A stretch of DNA of 64,000 nucleotides from Treponema sp. GTDB lineage: Bacteria; Spirochaetota; Spirochaetia; Treponematales; Treponemataceae. The position numbers and the translations under genes were made by a program. Positions 8,586-17,263 of this stretch are shown in pieces. Location of the stretch: the NCBI GenBank assembly GCA_024693045.1, contig JAILLQ010000019.1:92677-156676 (forward strand), in the 5' to 3' direction. Each line of letters begins with the position of its first letter. Position 1 is the first letter of the stretch. The notes under the pieces were generated by a model that saw nothing but the letters and a program-made list of their open reading frames with translations, did no database searches and was not told the origin of the DNA.

Positions 8586-9356
8586 TTACATTGAAAAGTC
8601 TTCGCCTAAATAGATTTTTCTAGCCAATTCTGAGTTCAAAATCTCTTCTCTTGAACCTTGTATTGAAATTTGACCGGAACTTACAATTATTGCACGGTCG
8701 GTGATTTCCAGCGTATCTCTTACGTTGTGGTCTGTAATCAATATTCCGATACCCCTCTTTGCAAGTAAACCTATCATGTGTTTGATATCTGCTACGGCAA
8801 TTGGGTCGATTCCGGCAAATGGTTCGTCCAAAAGTAAAAATTTTGGTTCAATGGCAAGAGAGCGGGCGATTTCTGTTCTTCGGCGTTCTCCTCCGGAAAG
8901 GGTGAAAGCATACTGTTTTCTTATGCGCCCGATTGCAAATTCTTCTATGAGTTCTTCTAGATGTTGTTTTTTTTCAGCTTTAGTTAAATCTTTTCGCGTT
9001 TCAAGAATGGACCAGATATTTTCTTCGACAGTAAGCTTTTTAAAAACGCTTGGTTCCTGGGGAAGATATGAAATACCTTTTCGGGCGCGTTTATACATAG
9101 GAAGAGGAGTAATCTGTTCATCATCAAGAAATATATCTCCGGCAGTGGGCTGGTAAAAGCCTACTATCATGTAGAAAGTTGTAGTTTTTCCGGCTCCATT
9201 TGGACCTAGAAGACCTAAAACTTCTCCGGTCTGCATGGAAAATTCGATGCCTTTAACAACGCTTTTTCTTCCAAAACTTTTAAACAGACTTGAAACTCGT
9301 AAGGTGTGGATATTATCTGGTCTTGCTATTGTTTCTTCAGTGATAATGTCACTCAT
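8586..9356 (-). CDS. lptB: LPS-export-type ABC ATPase LptB
   Basis: Cytoplasmic ATPase that powers the Lpt bridge carrying glycolipid to the outer membrane. The 256-residue product has Walker A LLGPNGAGKTTT, Q-loop LPQEPSVF, signature LSGGERRR, Walker B FLLLDEPFAGIDP and the switch ITDHNVRDTLE, all typical of LptB. Its start overlaps the end of lptA by 8 bp, so translation is probably coupled. Order pyrG-lptC-lptA-lptB. The permease subunits LptF/G are not in the window. Confidence 0.94.
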   Translation of the reverse strand: MSDIITEETIARPDNIHTLRVSSLFKSFGRKSVVKGIEFSMQTGEVLGLLGPNGAGKTTTFYMIVGFYQPTAGDIFLDDEQITPLPMYKRARKGISYLPQEPSVFKKLTVEENIWSILETRKDLTKAEKKQHLEELIEEFAIGRIRKQYAFTLSGGERRRTEIARSLAIEPKFLLLDEPFAGIDPIAVADIKHMIGLLAKRGIGILITDHNVRDTLEITDRAIIVSSGQISIQGSREEILNSELARKIYLGEDFSM

Positions 9357-10125
9357 CTTTCTTGTCCTTTTCCTGCTGATTTTCTGTGTCTGGTGGAGGA
9401 GGCAAATTTTCAGGAGTTTTTTCTTTATCTTCTGATTTTTTTATCTCTTCGGATTCTATTTTATCTTCTGTTTTTTTCTCTTCATTTGGTTTTTCTGCAG
9501 ATTTGCGTTCATCTACGACAGAACCTTTTACTCGCCCATCAAGGGTAATTTCCTGAGAATCCAAATCAAGGGTAATTTCCTGAGCTCGGAAGGTATCTTC
9601 CCCTTGCTTTATCTGAGCGTTTCCTGAAAGTTCAAGTTTCTGTTCTTTTTTTCGGTAGATAGCGTAGGCACCCTTACAGACATTATCTTTTTGTTTCAGT
9701 TCAATGTTGATTTGGATTACAGCTATGTCGGTGTTCTGGTTGTATTCAATAAGCTGGGCTTTTGCATTTACATCATTTTTTTCGTCAATAAGAGTTACAT
9801 CCTGGCTTAATTTTGCAATTTTTGTCTCACGGTCATAGAGCATTTTTTCGCAGGTAAACTCCAACTCTGATTCCATGTTTTTGCCTTTGATTTTGCCGGA
9901 AGCTTCGATATAACGAAAGTCTTTTCCAGACATGCTGATTGAATCGGCAGAAATTTCCATTGTATCTGTAAGGACATAGGCTTCTCCGGAAAGGGTTGTT
10001 GAATCCGATTTGTCGCCTATTGTTCCTGTAAGGGAGTTTGCTGAAAAGGTAATTTTTTCAGCAAAGAGCAGGGAATTGCATAAAAGTATGAAAATCAAAA
10101 GCAATTGGATTTTATTAATCTTCAT
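9349..10125 (-). CDS. lptA: LptA-like periplasmic bridge protein
   Basis: Expected to form the periplasmic beta-jellyroll bridge of the Lpt system. A signal peptide (MKINKIQLLLIFILLCNSLLFA) precedes two OstA-like stretches rich in repeating beta strands (GEAYVLTDTMEISADSISM; then NAQIKQGEDTFRAQEITLDL). The last 60 or so residues are a highly charged, Pro-rich low-complexity tail that ordinary LptA lacks. I start it at the ATG at 10125 rather than the TTG just before. It overlaps both neighbours. Assignment rests on fold pattern plus context. Confidence 0.8.
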   Translation of the reverse strand: MKINKIQLLLIFILLCNSLLFAEKITFSANSLTGTIGDKSDSTTLSGEAYVLTDTMEISADSISMSGKDFRYIEASGKIKGKNMESELEFTCEKMLYDRETKIAKLSQDVTLIDEKNDVNAKAQLIEYNQNTDIAVIQINIELKQKDNVCKGAYAIYRKKEQKLELSGNAQIKQGEDTFRAQEITLDLDSQEITLDGRVKGSVVDERKSAEKPNEEKKTEDKIESEEIKKSEDKEKTPENLPPPPDTENQQEKDKKDE

Positions 10126-10714
10126 CAATTTTTTCCCCGCTTAAAATAGTATCTTCAGAAGAATTTTCTTCAGCTTCGTTATTTTCTTCATCCTTTGTAA
10201 ATTCTCCAGAAATTACTCCGGTAAAAGAAAAACTTTTACTTACCGCACTTGCAGAAAAACCTGAGCCCATCATAAAAGTATCTCCTTTTTTTATAGAGAC
10301 CATATCGTTGCGGCTTGAAGTTAGTTGCTCAGATTTTCCGTTCCATCTAAGTGTATCTGCTGTTACTTCGAAATCTTCCTTGAAATTTTTTACTTTTATC
10401 TGGTCAAAGAGAGTGTATTTTTCATCGTCTGAATTTGCAGCAAGAATATGACATGAACCTTCTGTTTCAACTTCTCCTGCTTTGTTTAAAAGCTGAAAGC
10501 TTACATCTTTTGCATACATTGAGTTATTCTGAGAGTATTGTTCCAGACTTGCGGCAGAAAGAGAAAGCTTTTTTGTATTGTCTTCATACTTTGTAAAAGT
10601 CGCATCTGTAAAAATAAATTCAGGAACGTCTGCTTCATCCTGATAAGAGGAGTTATAACGAAGCGAACATCCTGAAAATATTAAAACAATAATAAGCAGA
10701 AGACTTACTTTCAT
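10115..10714 (-). CDS. lptC: LptC-like lipoprotein
   Basis: Probable LptC, the inner-membrane-side partner that passes glycolipid to LptA. The 199-residue product has a lipoprotein signal (LIIVLIFSGC, Cys at 16) instead of the usual LptC membrane anchor. The body has alternating strands of the LptC/OstA type (FIFTDATFTKYEDNTKKLSLSA). The C-terminus is acidic. Its ATG overlaps the pyrG stop by one base (TAATG), and its 3' end overlaps lptA. The name follows from the adjacent lptA and lptB. Confidence 0.75.
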   Translation of the reverse strand: MKVSLLLIIVLIFSGCSLRYNSSYQDEADVPEFIFTDATFTKYEDNTKKLSLSAASLEQYSQNNSMYAKDVSFQLLNKAGEVETEGSCHILAANSDDEKYTLFDQIKVKNFKEDFEVTADTLRWNGKSEQLTSSRNDMVSIKKGDTFMMGSGFSASAVSKSFSFTGVISGEFTKDEENNEAEENSSEDTILSGEKIDED

Positions 10715-12318
10715 TATTTGTTTAGTGCAGCTCCTATAAAGGCTGTGAACAAAGGATGAGGTTTAGCCGGTCTTGAAACGAATTCTGGATGATACTGAAC
10801 GCCTAAGCCCCAGCAATGATTTTTCCATTCAAAAGCTTCTGCTCTTTTTTCAATTTCAGAAGTTGCAGAAAGCAAAAGTCCATTTTCTTCAAGAATCTGA
10901 GCATACTTTTTATCGAATGTGTACTTGTTTCGGTGTCTTTCGATAATAGTTGATTTTTTGTATGCGTCGTGAAGTTTTGTACCCTTTGTAATTTTTACAG
11001 TTTGTGCACCAAGTTGCATTAATCCTGAAGCAGAAAATCCTGCCTGTTCTTCAGGAAGTGAAATAAGGGCGTGTTCACAATTCTGAATAAATTCAGTGCT
11101 GTCTGCATCTTCCCAGCCGATGAGATTTCTTGCAGTTTCGATTGACATAAGCTGCATTCCTAAATCTATTCCAAGATAAGGAGTATTGCTTTCTCTTGCA
11201 TATTTTACAGTTGCAAGTAAACCAAGGAATCCTCTCTGCTCATAATTACCAGGAATTACAATTCCATCAACGCCCTGGAAGGCCTGGGTTATATTATCTC
11301 CGCTTTCCAGAGTTTCTGCGTCTATCTTGCGAATTTCAAGTTTTGCACCAAAAGAAGTAATTGCTGCATGGAAAAGTGCTTCTCTAACAGATTTGTTGCA
11401 TTCGTCCAGGTAGTCCTTTTTTCCAACCATGGCGATTGTTACTTTTGGTCCATCTTCGTTAAGTTTGCTAAGGAAACTTGTCCACTGGCGGATATTTGAA
11501 TTCTGAACTTCTGTTTTTATTGCAAGTTTACTTATAATTTTTTTATCAACCCCTTCTTTGTGGAAAAGAACTGGGAGTTCATAAATTGATTTTTCAATAT
11601 TTGAAGAAGCAAAAACTGCATCCTGGCTTACGTTACAGAAAAGAGCCAGTTTTTTTCTCATGTCAGTTTCGATTTCTTTTTCACAACGACAAAGAAGAAT
11701 ATCCGGCTGAATACCAGCTTCCTGAAGTTGTTTTACCGAGTGCTGAGTAGGTTTTGATTTTAATTCACCGCCTGTAATAACAGGAATTAATGAAAGATGA
11801 ATTGTGCATACATCGTTTTTTCCGAGTTCCCGGATGAGTTGACGGGCAGCTTCAAGGAATGGAATTGATTCGATGTCGCCTACAGTTCCTCCGATTTCAA
11901 CAATAACAACATCAGCTGCGCTTTTTGCTCCTACTGTTAAAATTCTGCGCTTAATTTCGTCTGTAATATGAGGAATTACCTGTACAGTTCTTCCGTTGTA
12001 GCGGCCGGCTCTTTCGTTTTTGATAACCTGATCGTAAACCTTTCCGATTGTAATACAGTTATCGTTTGTAATATTAATGCTGGTAAAACGACTAAAGTTA
12101 CCAAGGTCAAGATCGGTTTCAGCTCCGTCTTCTGTTACATAAACTTCCCCGTGCTGGAATGGGCTGATATTTCCTGCGTCCATGTTGATATATGGATCAC
12201 ACTTAATCATTGAAATTTTAAGCCCGTAGCCTTCCATAAGGCTTCCGATTGTTGCAGATGCAACGCCTTTTCCTAAAGATGAACAAACACCACTTGTTAC
12301 CAGAATATATTTACTCAT
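10714..12318 (-). CDS. pyrG: CTP synthase with altered glutaminase site
   Basis: Makes CTP from UTP, ATP and an amino donor. The 534-residue product has the full N-terminal synthase domain (SLGKGVASA at 14-22, CDPYINMDAGNISPFQHGEV at 40-59, VTEDGAETDLDLG) and a C-terminal class I amidotransferase domain. In that domain the usual GICLGMQ reads GIDLGMQ: the nucleophile Cys is Asp385 (codon GAT at 11164-11166). The oxyanion motif GGFGERG reads GNYEQRG. His510 and Glu512 of YHPEF remain. Synthase activity with free ammonia is plausible; glutamine hydrolysis seems unlikely. First gene of the lpt cluster. Confidence 0.95.
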   Translation of the reverse strand: MSKYILVTSGVCSSLGKGVASATIGSLMEGYGLKISMIKCDPYINMDAGNISPFQHGEVYVTEDGAETDLDLGNFSRFTSINITNDNCITIGKVYDQVIKNERAGRYNGRTVQVIPHITDEIKRRILTVGAKSAADVVIVEIGGTVGDIESIPFLEAARQLIRELGKNDVCTIHLSLIPVITGGELKSKPTQHSVKQLQEAGIQPDILLCRCEKEIETDMRKKLALFCNVSQDAVFASSNIEKSIYELPVLFHKEGVDKKIISKLAIKTEVQNSNIRQWTSFLSKLNEDGPKVTIAMVGKKDYLDECNKSVREALFHAAITSFGAKLEIRKIDAETLESGDNITQAFQGVDGIVIPGNYEQRGFLGLLATVKYARESNTPYLGIDLGMQLMSIETARNLIGWEDADSTEFIQNCEHALISLPEEQAGFSASGLMQLGAQTVKITKGTKLHDAYKKSTIIERHRNKYTFDKKYAQILEENGLLLSATSEIEKRAEAFEWKNHCWGLGVQYHPEFVSRPAKPHPLFTAFIGAALNK

Positions 12319-12405
12319 ATCTCACCATTTTTTCATTATTGAAGATTTTAGTCAATGAGACAGAGAAGATTGATTGAAAGCCTTTATTAAAAAAAATGAA
12401 TTTCG

Positions 12406-12434
12406 TTTACAACTAAAAATTTAAGATTTATAAT
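12406..12434 (+). promoter_or_regulatory. cheR promoter, -10 box 6 nt before ATG
   Basis: TTTACA (12406-12411), a 17-bp spacer and TATAAT (12429-12434). The expected +1 falls on the A of the ATG at 12441. The ATG at 12435 would lie upstream of the transcript, so the shorter start is favoured and the mRNA would be leaderless. Confidence 0.7.
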
Positions 12435-12440
12435 ATGCCT

Positions 12441-13256
12441 ATGCTTGATACTTTAAACGATGCAGATTTTGAGCGTTTCCGCAAAACTATATATGATGAA
12501 AGCGGAATTACTTTTTCTGCAACAAACCGTCCTATATTGGATAGTAGAATTAAAGAGATTCTCCGCGAAAAGAAAATTGAATCGGTAGATGATTATTATA
12601 AATTGATTCATGCTGATCACGAAGAAATGAAAAAAATGCTGGATGCGGTTACTACAAATCTTACTAGATTTTTTAGAAACCAGCCGCATTTTGACGCTCT
12701 TGAAAAATATGTAATTCCTCACGTTCTTGAAGAAAAGAAGAAAACAGGTGATAAGACTGTGCGGGTTTGGAGTGCAGGTTGTTCTACCGGAGAGGAACCA
12801 TATACAATTGCCATGCTTTTGAAGCGAATTTTGCCAGTAGGCTATGACTTTCAGGTTACAGCTTCTGATATTTCTTTGAAATCGCTTATGGTAGGCCAGA
12901 CAGGTTTTTATGCTGACAATAAAGTAGACGGAATTCCGCCTGATTATTTGCAGCAGTTCTTTACAAAGTCGACTGGCGGATACCAGATGAATAAGGAGAT
13001 AATGTCAAAAGTAAAATTTGACTATCATAACCTAAAAAATGATTCTGGTATGAGAAATCTTGATGTAATATTCTGTAGAAACGTTATGATTTATTTTGAT
13101 GAGCCAGCTCAGCTTGTTGTATTGAACCGTTTCTGGAATTCAATGGCAAGTCATTCTTATCTATTTATTGGACATTCAGAATCCTTGTTTGGCATGGATA
13201 CAAAATTTGAATTCTTAAAAACGGACTGGGCTTGTCTCTATCAGAAAAATGCTTAG
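12441..13256 (+). CDS. cheR: Chemotaxis protein methyltransferase CheR
   Basis: Cytoplasmic SAM-dependent methylation of glutamates on chemoreceptors, opposing CheB. About 271 residues. The N-terminal helical CheR_N part carries DAVTTNLTRFFRNQPHF. The SAM fold follows with VWSAGCSTGEEPYTIAM near 110-126 and LDVIFCRNVMIYFD near 205-218. I chose the ATG at 12441 over 12435 because a TTTACA-17-TATAAT promoter ends 6 nt upstream of it and no Shine-Dalgarno sequence exists. cheB follows after 23 bp. Confidence 0.95.
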   Translation: MLDTLNDADFERFRKTIYDESGITFSATNRPILDSRIKEILREKKIESVDDYYKLIHADHEEMKKMLDAVTTNLTRFFRNQPHFDALEKYVIPHVLEEKKKTGDKTVRVWSAGCSTGEEPYTIAMLLKRILPVGYDFQVTASDISLKSLMVGQTGFYADNKVDGIPPDYLQQFFTKSTGGYQMNKEIMSKVKFDYHNLKNDSGMRNLDVIFCRNVMIYFDEPAQLVVLNRFWNSMASHSYLFIGHSESLFGMDTKFEFLKTDWACLYQKNA

Positions 13257-13279
13257 TTTTTGAAAATTAGAGGCGCGTG

Positions 13280-14497
13280 ATGGGAAATATTGACACAAAT
13301 TATGACACTTTATCCGTAATGGTCTGCGACGATTCCGCTTTGATGCGAAATCTTGTTTCCAGAATTATAAATGAAGCACCAGGTATGCAGGTTGTTGGCA
13401 AAGCGATGAATGGTAAAATGCTTTTGGATAATCTGCCAAATATCAAACCTGATGTTGTTATTCTTGATATTGAAATGCCAATTATGACAGGTGTCGAATT
13501 TTTGCAGGAACGCAAAAAACTTAAGTGGGATGTTCCTGTAATTATTCTTTCTTCAATTGCAACTAAGGGTGCTGCAGTTACAATGCAGTGTCTTGAACTT
13601 GGTGCCAGTGATTTTATTACTAAACCGGGTGGATCTGTAACAACTGAAGTTGCAACTGTAAGCGAAGAGCTTGTTGAAATGATTGCTTCTTACGGTGGTA
13701 TTTATGCACGCCGTCATGGTAAACGAATTCCTTCTTCTGACCACTTTGTTCAGGCATTTAAGATGCATGAAGCAGAAAAGTTCGTTGCAGCAAAGAAGAA
13801 TATACCTATTTCTTCAACTGTAGATGAAACTTCTGATCACAAAGTAATTCCTTTACCTGCTTTTAAGCCTGTAGGACCAAAAGAGCCTGCTGTAATAACA
13901 CCTGTTAGAGATGGCGGTAGAATTAAGATAATTGCCCTGGGAATTTCTACAGGTGGACCAAATGCTTTGAGAGATGTATTCAAGATGATAGATCCTCATC
14001 TAAAACAGCCTATTCTGGTTGTTCAGCATATGCCTGCTGGCTTTACCAATGAGTTTGCCCAAAGTTTGAATAGGATTTGTCCTCTGGAAGTTGTAGAAGC
14101 TTCTGATGAAATGCCTATTGAATCTGGACATATTTATATTGCTCCTGGTAATTTCCACATCAAAGTGGAAGAAAGAGTTACTGGAAATGTAATCCGAACT
14201 ACACAGGAAGAGCAGAGAAACGGCCACCGTCCAAGTGCCGACGTTCTTTTTGAAAGCGTAGCGAAGATTTACAAAAATAATGCACTTGGTGTTATCATGA
14301 CTGGAATGGGTAAAGATGGTGCCGTTGAAATTACCGAAATGCGAAAACAAGGTGCTTACACTCTTGGTCAGGATGAAAAAAGTGCAATTGTTTATGGAAT
14401 GCCACGAGTTGCATGGGAATTAGGAGGTGTGCAAAAACAGGTACCTCTTATGCAAATGGCAGATGAAATCAGTAAACTTGCCAGAGAAAAGATTTAA
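13280..14497 (+). CDS. cheB: Protein-glutamate methylesterase CheB
   Basis: Demethylates (and deamidates) chemoreceptors when phosphorylated by CheA. The 405-residue product has a receiver domain with phospho-acceptor Asp63 in VVILDIEMPIMTG, then a linker and a methylesterase domain with the catalytic Ser in GISTGGPNALR, His in VVQHMPAGFTNEF and Asp in GVIMTGMGKDG. AGAGG at 13269-13273 is spaced 6 nt from the ATG at 13280, which I prefer to the GTG three bases earlier. A bidirectional terminator follows. Confidence 0.96.
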   Translation: MGNIDTNYDTLSVMVCDDSALMRNLVSRIINEAPGMQVVGKAMNGKMLLDNLPNIKPDVVILDIEMPIMTGVEFLQERKKLKWDVPVIILSSIATKGAAVTMQCLELGASDFITKPGGSVTTEVATVSEELVEMIASYGGIYARRHGKRIPSSDHFVQAFKMHEAEKFVAAKKNIPISSTVDETSDHKVIPLPAFKPVGPKEPAVITPVRDGGRIKIIALGISTGGPNALRDVFKMIDPHLKQPILVVQHMPAGFTNEFAQSLNRICPLEVVEASDEMPIESGHIYIAPGNFHIKVEERVTGNVIRTTQEEQRNGHRPSADVLFESVAKIYKNNALGVIMTGMGKDGAVEITEMRKQGAYTLGQDEKSAIVYGMPRVAWELGGVQKQVPLMQMADEISKLAREKI

Positions 14498-14504
14498 GTA
14501 TCTG

Positions 14505-14534
14505 AAAAAACTCCGTTTAGAAACGGAGTTTTTT
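14505..14534. terminator. Bidirectional terminator
   Basis: AAAAAACTCCGTTT and AAACGGAGTTTTTT form a perfect stem with a 3-4 nt loop and T runs on both strands. It serves cheB and the convergent RseC-like gene, whose stop codon it touches. Confidence 0.9.
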
Positions 14535-14934
14535 ATTTTTCAGCTGAAGAAAGAATTTGAAGTTTTACGATTGTAGGCGTGTTTCTAGAAAAGAAGAAAA
14601 CGAAGGATGCACTGACAAAGAATACAATTGTGATGCAGATAAATTTAAAATTTTCTGTGTTATCCATTTTTAAAAGAACTGAAATTGGATTTGAACCTAT
14701 AAGAGCAAGAAAGCAGAGAAGTAAAGGTAGAAAAAGTGAAAGTATACCTTTGAATGCTTCTGCTTTTTGCGATAGTCCTATGTATACTTTGGAACCTTCA
14801 TGTATTTTTATCTTACGAGGATTGATTACTTCCAGGCTTGCATGGACTTTTGTCCCTTCCCCTTCCAGGTGTTTTTCTTGCATAGCAAATATGTGACTGT
14901 CTTCAATTTTTGTGATTACATATACCTGTTTCAT
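14533..14934 (-). CDS. RseC/MucC-like small membrane protein
   Basis: A 133-residue protein with a soluble N-terminal part (about 1-62), then two close membrane helices (near 63-82 and 95-118) and a short tail. The phrase GSKVYIGLSQKAEAFKGILSLFLPLLLC is laid out like RseC/MucC, proteins tied to envelope-stress or redox regulation, but the Cys cluster usual in that family is missing. Assignment is tentative. It overlaps the TPR gene by 4 bp (ATGA) and is the last gene of that operon. Confidence 0.5.
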   Translation of the reverse strand: MKQVYVITKIEDSHIFAMQEKHLEGEGTKVHASLEVINPRKIKIHEGSKVYIGLSQKAEAFKGILSLFLPLLLCFLALIGSNPISVLLKMDNTENFKFICITIVFFVSASFVFFFSRNTPTIVKLQILSSAEK

Positions 14935-15464
14935 CGGTTATCCCCATTGTTCTTAAGTTCTTTTAATCGCAAAGAACATTCAGTTTCTCCGACCTTATTA
15001 CCAAGTTTTTTGTATGCGTCTCTAAGGTTAAACAGAGCATCATCATAGTATGGATTTAAGTATACAGCATTTTCGAAAGATTCGCATGCCTCTGTATAAT
15101 TTCCCTTGTTAAAGAAATTTACACCTCTTGTATTCCATAAATTGTAGTTTTCAGGGTTTAATTTCAATCCTTCAAGACAGAGTTCTATTGAAGCGTCATG
15201 TTCTTCCAGATTAAATAAAATTATCGCAAGTTCTTCGATAACATCCTGGTCATTTGGAGAGATTTCTTTTGCCTTTAAAAGAGCCTCTTTTGCCTGTATT
15301 GTTTTACCTGCATCCCGGTAAGTTAAGGCTAAATTGTACCAGAGTAGTTCGTTGTTTTTTTCTAGAGTCAAAGCACGCGAAAAACATGCTATGGCCTCTT
15401 TGTAAGAGCCATCTTTTGCAAGGAGAATAGCCTGGTTGTTTAATCTTTCTACAGTTTCTTTCAT
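14931..15464 (-). CDS. TPR-repeat protein
   Basis: A 177-residue soluble protein built from about four or five tetratricopeptide repeats. Examples are AILLAKDGSYKEAIACFSRALTL, LWYNLALTYRDAGKTIQAKEALL and LWNTRGVNFFNKGNYTEACESF. No signal peptide. TPR proteins act as protein-protein scaffolds; the partner is unknown. Its ATG shares one base with the stop of the polyprenyl synthase gene and its end overlaps the RseC-like gene, so the three genes form one operon. Confidence 0.85.
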   Translation of the reverse strand: MKETVERLNNQAILLAKDGSYKEAIACFSRALTLEKNNELLWYNLALTYRDAGKTIQAKEALLKAKEISPNDQDVIEELAIILFNLEEHDASIELCLEGLKLNPENYNLWNTRGVNFFNKGNYTEACESFENAVYLNPYYDDALFNLRDAYKKLGNKVGETECSLRLKELKNNGDNR

Positions 15465-16549
15465 TATTTTATTTTACTTTCGAATTTAGTTACCATGAGA
15501 GAAAAAAGTTCTTCAATCATTTTAGCAGATTCTGAGTCTTTTGAATTTGATAAAATTTCTGTATAAGCTTTGATATTTTCGTTTATCACTTCTTTTCCCT
15601 TTTCTAAAGCTTTTTCTATTGCGCCTTTTGTAGAAAGTAGAGCAATGCATTCTTCAACTGCGGAAGAATCAATTCCTTCTCTAGAAGCTTTTTCGAAGAG
15701 TTGTGAAATTTTTTCTTTATCTTCAGGATTTTCTGTTATATGAATCAAAATTGGAAGGCTCTTTTTACCTTCAACTATATCATCGCCTCTCTTTTTTCCC
15801 GGGTTACCGGTTGTCAGGTTTTGAACATCGTCTAAAATCTGGAATCCTTCGCCAAGGCATGCAGCGATTTTTCCTGACTTTTCGATTTGTTCTGAGTTAG
15901 CTCCACCTGCTAAAAATCCTGTTTGGGCTGCAAGGCTTGCTAATGTTCCTGTTTTACAATGAACCATCTGTGTGTATTCTTCTACACTTGGATATAAAGA
16001 AGGATTTCTATGCCAATAGATGTCCATTGCCTGCCCAAGGTGAAGACGCCTAACTTCGCTGGTGTAAAGAGCATAGAGTTTATTTTTTATGTTTTCATCC
16101 GCTTTTAGAGAATCTATAACGGTTGGAGCTTGGAAGTATAACCATGAAGCTGCGTTTAAGGCAGTGTCCAGACCGTAAGTAATGTGGGCACATGGTAAAC
16201 CTCGTCTGGTGTCTGCTGAATCTTCAATATCATCATGAATTAAAGAAGCTGTATGTACAAATTCAACAAGAGGTGTAAGGGAATATGTTTCTTCCCGGCT
16301 TAAAGGAGAATGTAGTCCAGATTCACTGCAATATTGGCTGGAAAGAACAAGTAAAAGAGGACGCCAGCGTTTTCCACCTGAATCCATAAGGGTGCGGCAA
16401 GGAGTTATGAGCTGTGAAAAATGCTCTGTATTCGCATTTTCTATTTTCTTAAAAGATAAGGATTGCCATTCTGGATTTGTATACTCTGGGAGGAATCTTT
16501 TTAAGGAAATTTCAATATTTTCTAAAATAGAGTTAAATTGTTTGTTCAT
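15464..16549 (-). CDS. Trans-isoprenyl (polyprenyl) diphosphate synthase
   Basis: Condenses isopentenyl diphosphate with allylic diphosphates in the cytoplasm to give prenyl chains. About 361 residues. The first Asp-rich motif is LIHDDIEDSADTRRG. The second reads FQILDDVQN, the DDxxN form seen in some geranylgeranyl-type synthases, not DDxxD. GKKRGDDIVEGKKSLP is also conserved. I start at the ATG at 16549 because a TTGATT-17-TAGAAT promoter lies just upstream; an in-frame ATG at 16588 would overlap the -35 element. Product chain length is not predictable here. Confidence 0.88.
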   Translation of the reverse strand: MNKQFNSILENIEISLKRFLPEYTNPEWQSLSFKKIENANTEHFSQLITPCRTLMDSGGKRWRPLLLVLSSQYCSESGLHSPLSREETYSLTPLVEFVHTASLIHDDIEDSADTRRGLPCAHITYGLDTALNAASWLYFQAPTVIDSLKADENIKNKLYALYTSEVRRLHLGQAMDIYWHRNPSLYPSVEEYTQMVHCKTGTLASLAAQTGFLAGGANSEQIEKSGKIAACLGEGFQILDDVQNLTTGNPGKKRGDDIVEGKKSLPILIHITENPEDKEKISQLFEKASREGIDSSAVEECIALLSTKGAIEKALEKGKEVINENIKAYTEILSNSKDSESAKMIEELFSLMVTKFESKIK

Positions 16550-16559
16550 AAGATAAAAT

Positions 16560-16588
16560 ATTCTATATAAGAAGAAGCATTTAATCAA
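16560..16588 (-). promoter_or_regulatory. Promoter of the polyprenyl synthase operon
   Basis: On the minus strand TTGATT (16583-16588), a 17-bp spacer and TAGAAT (16560-16565). The +1 near 16553 would leave a leader of only about 4 nt and no Shine-Dalgarno sequence. Confidence 0.6.
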
Positions 16589-16637
16589 TTTTATTTACTT
16601 TAAAGCTTACGATTATTTTACTAAGAAAATAAGGCTC

Positions 16638-17255
16638 TTGAGCCGAAAAATAAGTGATATGCCAGCAAATAGTTATGAAAAACCAGATTATTGGTCACAA
16701 AAAGCATTCTCAGAAGGGTATCCTGCCCGTTCAGTCTATAAATTAAAAGAGATGGACGAAAAATTTGGAATGATTAAAAAGAATTGTAATGTACTTGATT
16801 TAGGAGCTGCCCCTGGAAGTTGGACAACTTTTCTGCTTCGCAATTTGGGTGATGGTGGTTCTGTTACAAGTTGTGATTTGAATCCATTAAGTAAAAGCGT
16901 AAGAGGCGATAAACTTTTCTTTTTGCAGGGAGATTTAAATGATCCTGTAATTAGAAAGCAAATAAAAGAAAGGGGACCTTTCGATCTTGTTGTATGTGAT
17001 GCCGCTCCTTTGACAACAGGTAATAGAATTGTGGATACAGCGCGTTCTGAACAGCTTGTAGAAATGGCGATATGGTATGGTGAAACTATGCTGAAGAAAG
17101 GCGGAAACTTTTGCGTAAAGATTTTCCAGAATGGAGACCAGCAGAAATTTTTAAAGAAAATGAGGGAACTTTTTACAATGGCAAAGGGTTTTAAACCGGA
17201 AGCTTGTCGTTCTGAATCATTTGAGACATTTCTAGTTGGCATTGGTCGGAAATAG
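16638..17255 (+). CDS. rlmE: 23S rRNA 2'-O-ribose methyltransferase RlmE (FtsJ)
   Basis: Methylates the 2'-OH of a uridine in helix 92 of 23S rRNA using SAM. The 205-residue product keeps the K-D-K-E set: Lys35, Asp121 (in CDAAPLTTGN, where most relatives read SDMAPNMSG), Lys161 and Glu196. The SAM loop is LDLGAAPGSW at 53-62. Start choice is uncertain: the TTG at 16638 has AAGG just upstream, and the ATG at 16659 would shorten the protein by 7 residues. A peptidase gene follows after 8 bp. Confidence 0.9.
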   Translation: MSRKISDMPANSYEKPDYWSQKAFSEGYPARSVYKLKEMDEKFGMIKKNCNVLDLGAAPGSWTTFLLRNLGDGGSVTSCDLNPLSKSVRGDKLFFLQGDLNDPVIRKQIKERGPFDLVVCDAAPLTTGNRIVDTARSEQLVEMAIWYGETMLKKGGNFCVKIFQNGDQQKFLKKMRELFTMAKGFKPEACRSESFETFLVGIGRK

Positions 17256-17263
17256 GTGGTATT

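Noticed and set aside
9536..9590. Short direct repeat (TCAAGGGTAATTTCCTGAG twice)
   Set aside because: It encodes a repeated beta-strand phrase (QEITLDLD / QEITLDG) of the LptA fold and is explained by the protein.
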